Origin: Gnetum montanum | Lineage: Eukaryota; Streptophyta; Gnetopsida; Gnetales; Gnetaceae | DNA: 64,000 nucleotides | Direction of reading: 5' to 3' | Assembly: GCA_015680685.1 (NCBI GenBank) | Contig: MNCI01006837.1 | Coordinates: 962,520-1,026,519 of the forward strand | Shown: positions 9,957 through 21,545 of the stretch, one piece after another | Layout of the letters: each line of letters opens with the position of its first letter | Numbering within the stretch: position 1 is the first letter of the stretch | Made by a program: the position numbers and the translations under genes | Notes under the pieces: generated by a model | The model's database searches: none | Told to the model about the DNA's origin: nothing | Seen by the model: only the letters and a program-made list of their open reading frames with translations

Positions 9957-12900
9957 TTAGGAGGCATCCAGAGGAGCTTGAGGGTCACTTCCACCCTCAT
10001 CACTAGGGCCACTAGTATTGTCTGGTACTTATAGTATAATAACACAAGATTAATTAGTAATCAATGAACTGTAAAACCAAGCTGATGACTTAAAGAAAAT
10101 TAAACATGATAAAACTATATAGCTGACAAACCTGAGGGGACTCTAGCATGATATAACTTGAGGGAAGATGTTGAAGGCCAACCTCCAAATGATGGAGGAT
10201 TTGGTATTCCATGCTATGGGCCCACTCCACATCCACAAGATTAATTCCCATGAGGATGTTACTCTCATTAATCTCTATCCATGTAGGTAACTCTCGTGAA
10301 ACTATAGCAGTAGATACCCAACCTATGGCAATAGAGATCTATGGGATGGGAGATTCAGCCATAGTAAGAGTGTCTTCAAATAATTTAAAGGTACTTTAAG
10401 TTTGGATCCCCTTTACGAACCACTCCAACTTATGTCATTTGATATTCTTCTCTTTCAACCACTTAAGATAAGACTCACGTTTAGCCTTATACTTCTTTTT
10501 ATGGTCTTTTTGTGCTGAGCCTCACTTAAGGAACCAAGCATAATAATCCTTCCACTCTTTATCCTTGCAGGTGATCAAGTCCATTTGCAATCATTTCTTT
10601 GAATATCTATGGCAAGGGTAACCTTTTCATGGATGATGTTCTAGTAATGGGCCCACGTGGTCTCCTTAGTTTGAAAAGACTCTTTGTTAGCTAGTTGGGT
10701 TTCCACAAAAGCCTTATGATCTTGTAGGTCATTGATCACCTGAGCCTACCTCTTAGTCTCCTTCTTCAAGGCTACAACTTGCTCCTATAGGGATTCATTA
10801 GATCATTGGAATTTCCATGAAGTCCTTGCACATGAAATTGCAAGATCAGTTGCACTTCCATACAACTTTCATGGAGCATTTTTTGCTTTAGCAAGTAAAC
10901 TAGGCGAGGAGTCTATATCCATATCACGGTTGGAGTTTGATGCAACCTTATGCACTATCAACAATGTAACCATGAAACAAATAGATAAGCATAATATACA
11001 ACAAGAATGATCATAATGAAAACATGTAACCATGAAACATACACATAAGCATAATATACAACAAGAATGGGCATAACAAGAACATGTAACTAATATACCT
11101 ATAGAAAACTTATAAAACAATTAAAGGTAAAATGAAATGAAGTTTTTATCAATTTCAGGAGAAACCTATTGCAACCAATCGATTATATCTATGGCTACTC
11201 CACACATGAACTCTACCTTATATGGAACCTCCACCCATGGTTTCGTGCAAAATGTAGAAGTAGAGGCATCTACATGGGGCTTGGTAGCTACAACAAGTAT
11301 AATAATCGATTAACAGTTAGAATGAAACCTAAGCATAAAACAATAAAATATAATGAACAACATCAAAGTATTTTCATACCTAGCTCCTCATCAGGGGTGA
11401 TGACTAAGGGTTTCCTTAGCAATGGTTCACTAAATAAAGCATCTAGGTCATTCAATGTAATGTTGGCCAACCCCTCCTCATGCTGCTATAGAAGAATCTT
11501 CTCTAGGCACCTCTGCTCTACTACTGCTATTGCAGCTTGGGCCACCAATACTTGTCCCTTGTCTAGAAGAACAATAAGTGCAAAAACATTAAAAAAACTT
11601 AACATATTTCACATAGGACTAAATAATAATGTGGTCTTAAAACATAAAACATAGAGTAACCTAAGCATAAAACAAAATCAAAAACTTACATGTAACTGCC
11701 CCATGTATTTAGCCAAACTTAAGTGTAAGCCTTCTCTTGGAAGGCTGCTCGGTGATTGGTGTTGCTTCCTCAACCATGGGCTACTTTAACTTTGCTCTAG
11801 CTACTCTATCAACTTTAGCGCATAACTCTTTGGACCTCTCAGCATTAGGCCACTCAATGTGAGTCTCCACCCCCATGTTATCAGAAGAAGCATAATGCCT
11901 CCCACTAAGTCTCTTATTGGTGATAGACAAAAATTCCCCAATGTTCTCTATTAGATTCTAGGCCTACATGGTTGGATAAATATGCTTTATCCAAGGCTTA
12001 GAGAGTTGGGATGCATCTTGGCTCACCCATTGCCCATCCCTACTCACCACCAAGAACTCTACAAATCTCATCAAAAATGCATAATGCATGTGGCATATTA
12101 TGGTGAGATCCTTCTGCAATTGGAGGGTTTTGTTCTATAGCCTAGATCCTAAGTGAGTAGCCCAATTAAATTTAGCACCTTTTGTTAGGACCTTCATCAT
12201 GGTCCATTCTTGGATGGTGCTGATTGCCTTCTTCTATGATAGCAACTTCGGAAAGGCATGAGATTTGAACAAGTGATAAGATTCCCTTGCCTTTGGTACT
12301 TGTAAATCCTCTAGGGCCATCCCAGAGTGGCCATGATGAGCACCCAACCATGATTTCACCTCCTCTTAATGGGTTACCTCCTTTACTACTTTGGTGACAA
12401 CTCTCATCCCTTCAGTGGGAACACCTAAGAGATCTCAGAAGGTATCCTCATTAATGGCCAAGGTAATTAGCATGTTATGAACCTTGGTGATGAACTTCTT
12501 GGCTCCTTGACCAAAGGAATGAATAATGTTCACCATCTTAGGAGTAGGGGTCTTTGAACTAGGGGCCATAAAAGGATTAAGAAAACCTACATGAGTAATG
12601 TTTGCTTGAATGTTTCTAGGTCCCTTTTCCATTAACCTATGCTGTGCTAATTCCACTTCATCATATTTCAGGATGAGAGTCTCCTTGAGGAATCCTAAAA
12701 CAACCAAAGTGATGCTAGAGGAGGTGGAAGCCCCTACAAGACAACAAAAATGGCCAATTAGCTTAGGCATAGACACATCACATAAAACCAAGAAAAACCA
12801 ACTAAAACCATGAAAATACTCAAAACCAAAATAGCATAGAATCATGTCACCATGAAAACATTGGTATAACATAACAAAATAAACAAAATTTTTTTACCTT

Positions 12901-15229
12901 TTTTACCTTTCTTCTTCCTAGTTGATGAGGGTTGTGCAGAGGGCCCAATAGTGGTTCCTTCTTCTTCAATGCATTTAGGAGCCACCCATTAACTATGAGC
13001 GGTCTTAGTGGCTAGGCACATTTGGAAGGTTGGAGCAAAGATGATGGTATACTTATCAAAATCACCCTTTAGTTTCTCAACCACTTCAAGCCTTACTATT
13101 GGACTTTTGGTAAATACCCCCATTGCAATCTAAGCCAACATTAAAGTTTGATCAATCTTGATCAAACCTTTATCATGGGCCTTGTACCTACAAGACATTT
13201 AGCAATCGAAATGAGAAAAACCAATAAGGCAAGGAAGAATATGTAAACCAAATGAAAATAATACAAAAAATTTTAACAAATATACTTACCCCTCTAAATG
13301 GTACATTGTGTTGGGAGGATTTTGGAACAATGTGTGGGCCCGAAGTGCTACCATGAGGGTGTTGTCAGCATTGTACTAGGAAAACTCCAGCATGTCCCAA
13401 ATCTGAGACAGCTAGTGGGTCCTCCTAGTACCTTTACTATCCAACACTTCACCTTCCATGCGGGTGTTGGGATTGTCAACTATAAACTTGATGATCAAGT
13501 TGAATGATCAAGGCAGTAAGGTCTCCATGATGGCACTAGCAATGTAAGCTGACAATTGTAACCATATCATCACACTAATATTTTGTAACACGTAGGCCAA
13601 AAAGTTTTGTGCCCTTGGCCAAAACCACAAAGAGCCAAGCTCTAAGACCATGTTAGTGGATGGAGTGTTTGGTTTGGATTTGTGGATATAGCAGAGTATC
13701 CCCACCAACTTAATAATGACCAAGATGGGCTTAAGGAAGGCATTGCATGGATAAAACAAAAACACACTGTTAAGACCACTATCAACATTCACAACACTTA
13801 GAATGAAAATAAAAAAACTAGGAACAACCATAACAAAGAACCAAGTACAACAACAACCACATAACAAGTTTAATTTCACAAGAATTCTGTTAAACATCTT
13901 AGTTAATGGTGAAACTAGCCATAGTAAAAACTCTATGAATGTTAGTTCAAATTCTTTAAAAATTCAAAAGTAAACATACAAATAGCCTAAGGAATACCTT
14001 GAATATGATAACTAAAATACAAATACATCTACATTACATTCTTAAACTAGAAACAACTTCAAAGCATTATGTAAGACATTAACAAAATCTAGCCAAAATT
14101 CATACAACCACATTAAAACAGAAGAAAATGATCATAGGAAATCACTATGAAAAAATATCAAAAAACTTTTAACAATAATGGAACTAATTCTAAACCATTT
14201 CTAACATCTCCAACTATCCCTAGGAACATGGGGCATTGGTGAAAAAAAATCATTCAATGTACCAATGTTGCCCATCTTCACACGTGTAAAACCGTAGAAG
14301 TCAAAAACCTTATTTTGTGTAAGCTTACCATAAAATTCATAAAAAATCAACCACGTAAAAAAATTTAGTGATTCTATAGCCCTTGGAATCCTTAAACCAT
14401 AAACTAAACATACAAAAATAGAAAACATGAAAATTCTTAGTCGTTGTTATAGAAAACCTACCAAAGTGACATGAACCTGACCATAACAACAAAACCCCAT
14501 TTTATGTGAGTTTAGGAGAAAATTCACGAAAAATTAATTACAAAACCAAATGTAGTGATTCCAAGACCATTTGAAACCTTAAACCAAGACCCACAAACCT
14601 ATAGCTTAAAAACACAAAAATTCTTATTTTTTTTTTTGTAGAAACAATTCATGAAGTGGCATGAAAAACTAAAAAAAATGGCATGGAAATACACCTACAT
14701 CAGCTAATGAGAAAATTCACATAGAATTAACTGTAAACCCAAATTACATGATTCTACATCCATTTGAAACTTTAAAATTTAAATTAAAAATTGATTACTA
14801 CAAAAATTAAAAATTCCTAATCTTTTTCTTAATAAAAAATGTAGAAGTTATGTTGCTTTTTAAAGAAAAATAGCAAAAAGGGCATGAAATTAACTAAAAC
14901 CAAAATTTATAACCTACACAAAACCAAATCTAAACACCAAAGAAACAGTAAAAACACATAAATCCTACTCAAAAATGGCATATGGTTTTCTCAAAATTTA
15001 AATTTAACCACTACAACAGCCTAGATATGGAAAAATGTTGAATTTTTGGACTATGAAAATAACAAAAACACTCAAAAAGCATATAAAAACAACCAAGAAT
15101 AGTGCACATGGGGATGATTGTAGCAAATCCTTGCCTAATGATAGGTCATGGTAGATGGGAGAGGTGTTTGGCTACAACATCAGCGTCCTCCAATGTAGGG
15201 TTCTTGCTAGTGCTGGCCTTCCTCTTCAT
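9957..15229 (-). pseudogene. Antisense eight-exon gene inside element D, function unknown
   Basis: On the minus strand a split gene can be followed from an ATG at 15229 to TAA at 9959-9957. Exons: 15229-15094, about 13729-13290, 13187-12907, 12733-11690, 11562-11380, 11287-11166, 10946-10132 and 10027-9957. Introns of 92-219 bp begin GT and end AG with pyrimidine-rich tracts; the first, 1.4 kb, is less certain. Joins 2-3, 3-4, 4-5, 5-6 and 6-7 keep the frame; the last is ambiguous. The product would be about 1000 residues: a basic N-terminus (MKRKASTSKNPTLEDAD), a globular part in exons 2-4, a Lys-rich end of exon 3, and a Lys/Glu-rich, probably coiled-coil exon 7. Stops (mostly TAG or TGA) and a frameshift near 10590 mark it as decayed. 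I do not recognise the family. It lies between protease and RT, antisense to the host element. Confidence 0.72.
10958..11098 (-). repeat. Duplicated block of about 65 bp in intron 6 of the antisense gene
   Basis: Two adjacent copies contain ATGTAACCATGAAACA, then ATAAGCATAATATACAACA, then AAGAATG (plus-strand reading). They fall wholly inside the inferred intron, which is why that intron is the longest of the short ones. Confidence 0.7.
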
Positions 15230-15875
15230 GGTAATGGGTAGTAGTGTGGAAAAAACCTTAAAAAACCTCTTGAATCTTCAAAAATCTTAGAGGTATAACT
15301 ATTCTTTGTGGAACGTTAATCAATAATGTTAGGGATTGATGGGGTTTTTTCTCAAAATCTATGTCAGATCTTTGAACGAGTGTGTTGTAAGGAAGAAGAA
15401 TAATTTGTGCAAGTGATTTTTTGCAAAAACAATAATAAAAACCAATTGTCAACCTAGGCATCCTCTTTGAAATCCACATTTCCAAATTCATGCATTGAAC
15501 TCATGGTGCACTGATAGTTCAAAGGAGGAAAAGTTATACCAATTTTGGGATGGTGGGAGTTTCAAAACAAAAACTAAAATTTGAATTTGGGTGGGCCCCA
15601 CTAGGTGCTTCCCAAGCAAAATGGATTTTAAGGGCTAAAACCCCATCTAGGCTTCCTCTTGAAGCCCATAATAATATTTTTCAACTTTAAACCCCTTCAC
15701 CTAAGCTACTTAGCATAGATCCAATGTGGGTCTTAGCATCCCATACCTAAAACAATGAAACCCTAACACCCCATGCCACATTTAGTAGCCACATATTGAC
15801 ACTAGTAAATACCAAGGCCTAAGAGATGCTAGAACCCTTCACCACCTTACCATTTTGGATATTAACATTGGGTAA
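15230..15875. other. D spacer upstream of the antisense gene
   Basis: Holds no coding frame I can support. It includes the presumed 5' flank of the antisense gene (immediately right of 15229). No TATA box or other promoter element stands out clearly there, and the stretch is AT-rich. From about 15880 it passes into the 188-bp array. Confidence 0.5.
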
Positions 15876-17302
15876 GGGGCTATCCATAGTGGCCAACATT
15901 TCCCAAGGGGGTATAACATCCAAAAACATAAACCAAACATTAATTTGACCTCAAAATGAACCAACAAAGCCTAAAACCCCATTAGAAGCTCCCGGCAGCT
16001 TCGAAACCTTGTCCAATCCAACCAAAAGTGGTCAAAACCTTGAAATCTAGTGGAGAAACACTAGGGGGAATCTCATCCATGTTAGCCAACATGGCACCAT
16101 CATGGTTGGGCAGGGTATAACTACAAAACACAAAAATTAACCTCCCAGTTAACATATTTTGGCCTTAACACCTTTATTAGCCTCTAGTAGCCAAAAATTG
16201 ATAAAATATAAGTCAAAATTCATGTCAAACACTATCCCCATACTGGGGAACCCCCCACCCATGTTGGCCAGTAGGGGTGCCCTAGGGATGACCCATAAAA
16301 ACCAATTAGCACACTAAAATAGCCTCAAATTACAATCCTATGACCTTAAAACCTTGCTAGAGCCTCCAAGAGTTATTAGATGTCAAACAATAGGCTAAAA
16401 ATGGTAAAAAAAAAAAACTATCATCCCCCTTCATCCACACTAGAGCCATGCTGGCTAGCATGGCTCAGGGGGATGACAACAAAAAATTATCAAAAGGCCT
16501 TCAAAATTGATAATTTTAATGCTAAATCTTAGCCATCAACATTTACAACCCTAGGAACTTGAATGCCTAGTTGATTTGATGTCAAAACCCATCAGAACTT
16601 AATATTCCAAGGTAGCCACATTAGGGAAGGCTAGAGCCACATTGGCTAGCATGGCTCTAGTGTTGGTAAGGTTCTTTACCACTTTTGGCAACACTTCAAC
16701 ATGCCCAAAAGCCTAAAACTTAGACTAGTACTACCTAGAATTCAAAAACCTTAAAATAACAATCATTAACCTTATTTCAATCATAAAACCCCATCAAACC
16801 ACTTCATCCACATTGGAGCAATGTTGCCAAGTGTGGCTAGGGGATATAACCATACCAAAGCCTAAATAACCATCAAACATGGATAGATACAAGCCTAAAC
16901 CTCAAATATGACTACTAGCGACACTAGAAGCCTAAAAAATTGGTCAACCTACCTCTAAAACCTCCCAAGAACAAAAAATCATAAGTATCCACACTGAGGG
17001 GTACTATAGCCATGCTGGCTAGCATGGTCCTAGCATGGGTAAGGTCCCCAACAAGGTTTTACCCATATAACACCCATCAAATGCCCTTAAAAGTCAATTG
17101 TGGAAGCATATGACTACAAAACCCTAGATTTTATCCTAAGTTAACCCTATTTTGATCATGTAATTACCTAGACTAGGCTACCCACATTGAAGGCCCCCCC
17201 CCCCCAAATCCAAGTTGGCCAATGTGGCTCTAGGGGATAAGACCACAAAACCTACTTTTATTGCAAAATTTGATCTCCAAAATGATTAATTTTAACCATT
17301 TT
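15876..17302 (+). repeat. Tandem array, period about 188 bp, left part
   Basis: A core GGCTAGCATGGCTC / AGCCAACATGGC recurs at 15891, 16084, 16265, 16453, 16644, 16825, 17017 and 17217, spacings 181-200. Each core is followed at similar distances by ATAACCACAAAA-like and CCTTAAAACC-like blocks and preceded by CATCCACATT-like sequence. It continues beyond element B (23573-23960). A run of 12 C lies at 17194-17205. The copies are strongly diverged from each other. Confidence 0.7.
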
Positions 17303-17311
17303 TGATGGGAC

Positions 17312-17425
17312 GTGATATCACATGAGCCGCGATATCGCGTACGCGATATCATGGCCCATGCGATATCGCATCCCTCGCAATATCGTGTCTTCCCCTGCGA
17401 TATCACGTACGCGATATCGCGGTGC
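17312..17425 (+). promoter_or_regulatory. GATATC palindrome cluster upstream of TATA (B 5' LTR)
   Basis: Six near-palindromic units of the form CGCGATATCGCG or ACGTGATATCACG lie in about 110 bp just upstream of TATAAATA (17437-17444). The same cluster, with different copy numbers, precedes the TATA box in the other LTRs of the family (8000-8090, 6330-6405, 22805-22905, 51225-51240 and reversed copies at 35075-35135). Position suggests an LTR enhancer or a fold-back element. No factor can be assigned. Confidence 0.65.
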
Positions 17426-17436
17426 ACCGTCATATC

Positions 17437-17444
17437 TATAAATA
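17437..17444 (+). promoter_or_regulatory. TATA box of B 5' LTR
   Basis: TATAAATAAGAGG is almost invariant in this LTR family (6424, 8098, 17437, 22915 and 51252 on the plus strand). Transcription would start roughly 30 bp downstream, leaving a short U3. Confidence 0.75.
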
Positions 17445-18161
17445 AGAGGAGGCTCTCCCTTGTTTCCTGATCCTAGGCTAGACGGTAGGGAAACTTTGGC
17501 AGATTGATCACTCTAGAGATAGAATATTTTCCATGTGCCTATAGTAGGAGTCCTAAAGTGAACGGATCTTTATTCGAGCAAACATTGTACTTGAACACAA
17601 GTTTGTGTACGGTAATAAAGATGAGCTTCTTGGATAAACCTTGCAATGCATGGAATAGGCTAATTAGGATTTTATTTACTATTATTTATTACTTGTTATT
17701 TATTATCTATTATTTACTTCTTTCTCTCTCAACCCTTCTCTCCTAGTTAAGTGCCTTAGCACGACCACTTCGAGCACTTGCGTTACGCGTGGTGATCCCA
17801 GTAACAACTATCGTTTGGTAGCCACGGTTGCATCGGTTCACGGTGGGTACGGTAAGTGGGAATGGATGCCAACGCTAGGTAATTTAGACTTAGTTCATTA
17901 GTTAGAGTTAGTAATTAGTTTCTCAACCCTTTACCTTGTCAGCATAGGAGACAAAAACATAAAAAGATATAAAAATCATATACCTCGGACTTACTTAACC
18001 ATACATCATGACAGCTACAAGTAAGTTTGGGAAGAAAACAAATGATTAACCCTAAGTGTTCCATGGGTGTGTAGGCACTTAGTCTGTGAAGTTCGACTGG
18101 ATCACGCGTGCTACGCTCATATTCATATGGTTGAGTGTAGGGGTATCTCGCCACTCATCAT

Positions 18162-18179
18162 TAGCGCCGTTGTCGGGGA
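18162..18179 (+). other. Primer binding site of B, tRNA-Asp type
   Basis: TAGCGCCGTTGTCGGGGA starts two bases inside the 5' LTR. It differs at only two positions, both C/T or G/A transitions, from TGGCGCCGTTGCCGGGGA. That string is the complement of the plant tRNA-Asp 3' end, used by Athila-lineage elements. Confidence 0.85.
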
Positions 18180-18300
18180 CTAAGTGTTTGTGCGCTGAAT
18201 AGAACATAGGATATCACTCACATCATTGGGAGCCTAAATGAACCTTTGGGTTAATTGAAGAAAAATTTATATAACGGTAATAGCACATCGATAAGACACT

Positions 18301-20690
18301 ATGTCTTCTTCTTCTTCTCACAAGAGCAACTCACCACCTAAGGACCATACACAAAATAGTCTGCAATCAAAAACATATAACCAAAATAAGCCAAGTCCTC
18401 AACAATACCGAATAGTCTATACTCATCCTGATGAGTATATTCCAAACTTTACCTTTATCCTCCATCAAGATGAATAGCTGCGATGGAGAGATTTGCAAGG
18501 TAACATCGTGTTACCCTTGGATCGATCAATCCCCAACATGCTCCTCCATGCTTTGGCACAAATCGGCATGACTCAGCTCTATGATGAATACGTTATAGGT
18601 GACTTTGATACAAGGGATTATCATCCCATAGAAGCACAACGTATGAGGGACTCAAGGAAGGAGAGCCAACAAACACTGTTGAAGGGCAAGGAGGTCCTGC
18701 ATGTCCTTAGTGAAATCAGAGATGGTGAACCACTCATAATGGGTTCTCTACCAAAAGATGTTTTCCCTCCTAACAATGGTGAGGAGGTTGGGTATCAAAA
18801 CTTATGATCAACGATACATAACCTTGGTTCTAATCCCCATGAACGCCAACTGTTCATAGAGGGAACAACAACTCATGATAAGGACAGGCACTTAGATTGT
18901 CATCACGATCAGGGCCGTAGCAGCCAAAGAGAAGATAGGAGGCATCGTCATGGTGATGGTTCTCCTTCTTCTTCTCCTTCATCTCATCACTCACCCTCTC
19001 CTTCCACCTCTGGGCGCTACCATCATGAACATAATGGTGAGGATAGAGGTAGGCAAAATGAGAGACCTCGATAGGAAAGTCGAGAGAGAGGACAAGGGCA
19101 TGAATGAAGGAAAAGTAGGGAACAACGAAGAAATCATAGGCATCATGAAAGAGATGATCATGACGAGCCCCTACTTGCCACGTGAAGTATGCTCGACATA
19201 ATGGAGGTAGTAAGAATACCAACAAGGCATTTAAAAGACAGTCGAATCAAACACTTAGACATGAATAATATCCCACGCTTTGAGGGGGAATACAACACTG
19301 ATTTGCAGCATCATTTACAAGCATTCCATGATGCCTGTGCCTTGAAAAATTTAGAAAGTGAGTGGTAGAAACTTAAGTTATTTCCCAGGACACTCATTAA
19401 GGAAGTAGAGAGTTGGTATCGGTCCTTAGAATCAGAAACCATCAGGAGGTGGAGTACGATGTTAAAACTCTTCAACGATAAATATTAGATGTAATCCAGA
19501 GTGTCTAATTTGCATAAGCAAATCCAAGGTTGGAAGCAAGAAACTCATGAAACCTTGGATGCTGCCATGGCCCGCTACTACACATTATTACATTGTTGCC
19601 CGGGCCATGGATACGCTCAACGGGATCAACTTCACCACATCGTGGATGGGCTAAGGCATGGAACTAGAAGAACCCTTAGGACTTATGCCCAAGGGAGACT
19701 ATTAGAACTTAGAGCCCATGAAGTTCATCGCTTGTTGGAACAAGTAGCAAAAGAAGAAGGTGAACTACGAAAAAGAGAGAGTGCGAAAGAATACAATTGT
19801 GATCCCTTCCTTCGGAAGAAGGGATTGAAATTTTGCAATGAAGAGGATGAGTCACCACTTGAAGTGTTGGTGAATAGAAAAACCTTGCCAATTAAAAAAC
19901 TAACAACAGAAGTATCAGCTAAGATGGATCAATTGTGGGATTCCTTAGACTCCAAACTTGAAACTGTCTTGAAAATTGTAGAGGAGTCTAAGGAGGAACG
20001 AAGTAGTGACAAAGGTAAGACAAAGTGGAGACATTCAGGCCCTGCACATAATAAGGGTAAGGGGAAAATTACTATGTCCGATGAGGTTGTGGACTCAGAC
20101 ACAGACGATGACAGTGGATGTAAGATCTGCCACTATGACCATCCTAAGGGATGTTGTCCAATCATCTCACATCTACAGGAGTCTGGGGTGTATGCACTTA
20201 ATTTGAGACTTAACCAACGACAAACACCCCGAAGGTTACCTTATCCTCAAGCTAACCCAAGGTAGTTCCACCAACCACTAACGTATTATCCAAGTGGAAC
20301 TCCACCACAACCCATCGGACAACATCAATAGTGGCAATACCCATAGTCATGGGGGATGCCACCGCCAACACAATAGTACCCTTACCGGCAGCCCGATCCA
20401 TATGGTTATTATGTGCAGCAGCCGGTTTCTCCAAGTGACTCTATGGGTCACATAACTCCCCAACGTCTCTACCAAGTTTGGAAGTACTTTAAGAGGACTC
20501 CTTATCCTCTAGGAGGTACCCCACATGCTTACCATCCTCCAACTCCATCTGCACCTCTTCCACCTATAGTTCTCATAACACCTCCTACTCCAACAATGTA
20601 AGGGGAACTCCCTACTCAACCGCAGCAACGTAATGCTGCAAGAGCTATAGATATTCAACCTACTACTAGTTCTGACAACTGTAAAAAGAA
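18301..20690 (+). pseudogene. gag of element B (Athila-like)
   Basis: The start ATG at 18301 opens MSSSSSHKS, as in the related copies (C 43232, F 32350, G 61925), about 120 bp after the primer site. One frame carries the whole polyprotein with few frameshifts: N-terminal region with IVYTHPDEY (about 18415), a Ser/His/Arg-rich segment (about 18880-19160), capsid (about 19260-19720) ending in a long open stretch (19501-20265), and a coiled, charged region. The knuckle GCKICHYDHPKGC follows at about 20120-20155. Its spacing is C-x2-C-x3-H-x3-C, shorter than the usual CCHC. A Pro/Tyr/Gln-rich linker leads to protease. Interruptions are mostly TAG where the sister copies have CAG, at about 18475, 19367, 20264 and several up to 20373. 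Confidence 0.87.
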
Positions 20691-21545
20691 AAGACCTTTC
20701 TTTAGAACCAAAAGCCTAGATAAACTCTCGCAACAACAAGTGGTTGAGCCCATGTACACTCCTCCACCATATAACACTTCAGAGCACCCTTCAGTCCAAC
20801 AACAGAGCTGTATGCATACGATTATGTTAACGCATACTGTAATCGACTAGATCAAGGTAGGCCACCTTCCCAGGAAACTAACTGATCCTGAAATCCCCTT
20901 AATCTATTTATAAATCACCGGGAATGAACCACATAAGGCTCTTCTTGACTCAGGTTCTTGAGTCAACCTAATTTCACGAGAGATGTACGAAGCCTGGAAC
21001 TTGCCCCAACTTAAGAAGAGTAACATCCAACTAGAGCTGGCAAACCAGTCCATCACCATTCCCTTGGGATTGGTGGAGGAAATTGTCATCACTATGTGTG
21101 GTTGGTCTTACCTAGCTGATTTCCTGGTGATTGAAGTCAACAACAACGAAGGGGGATGCCCAATTATAATGAAAAGGCCATGGCTAAGTACAGTAGATGC
21201 GTACCTAGGGATCCGCGATCTTTACTTGCAGATATCTAAGATAAACATTTATGGAAAGATCGAGAAGAAGAAAGTTCTGTGCATCACATACAGTGACTTA
21301 GAGGGTGATGACATGAAAGAATGTTCTGCATCTCTTCCATGTAATTGGTGTGCCCAAGAAACAAAAATTCAAAGGTGCCTGTATGTAGCAACCACACCAA
21401 TAGTGGACACCCCATACTTGACAACTACTAGAAAGAGTAAATCAATATGCATGGAACGAATTGAGGGAACTCATGCTAACAACAAAAGCATAGACACATT
21501 AGAATATGAGCATCGCCAACTTCCACCCCTTAATCTAAGAACATC
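20691..21545 (+). pseudogene. Protease of element B
   Basis: Continues the gag frame. Active-site region LLDSGS, then a stop, then VNLISREMYEAW lies at about 20940-21000; D-S-G is intact. The 195-residue open segment 20983-21570 includes the GRPWL counterpart (KRPWLSTVDAYLG, about 21175-21215). The domain would mature gag in trans or in cis. The homologous frame continues to PPLNL near 21535, after which sequence from the post-integrase region follows directly, so RT, RNase H and integrase are missing. The one clear active-site interruption is a single in-frame TGA two codons after the D-S-G. Confidence 0.85.

Larger units (their letters stand above)
17303..18160 (+). repeat. 5' LTR of element B
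   Basis: Starts TGATGGGACGTGATATC and ends CGCCACTCATCA, followed by the primer site. It has a GATATC palindrome zone (17312-17425), TATAAATA at 17437-17444 only about 134 bp from the LTR start, and an AATAAA at about 17614-17619. The long 3' part ends in the block ATGGTTGAGTGTAGGGG. Compared with the 3' LTR it has the same structure; the gap in the 3' copy prevents a full comparison. Confidence 0.92.

Noticed and set aside
17312-17425. Repeated GATATC palindromes considered as a CRISPR-like array
   Set aside because: Units are variable, spacers are not unique inserts, and they sit in LTR U3 next to a TATA box in a plant genome.
18854-19225. 123-codon minus-strand ORF, and the 83-codon plus ORF at 18950
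   Set aside because: Both are shadows of the Arg/His/Ser-rich part of the B gag frame.
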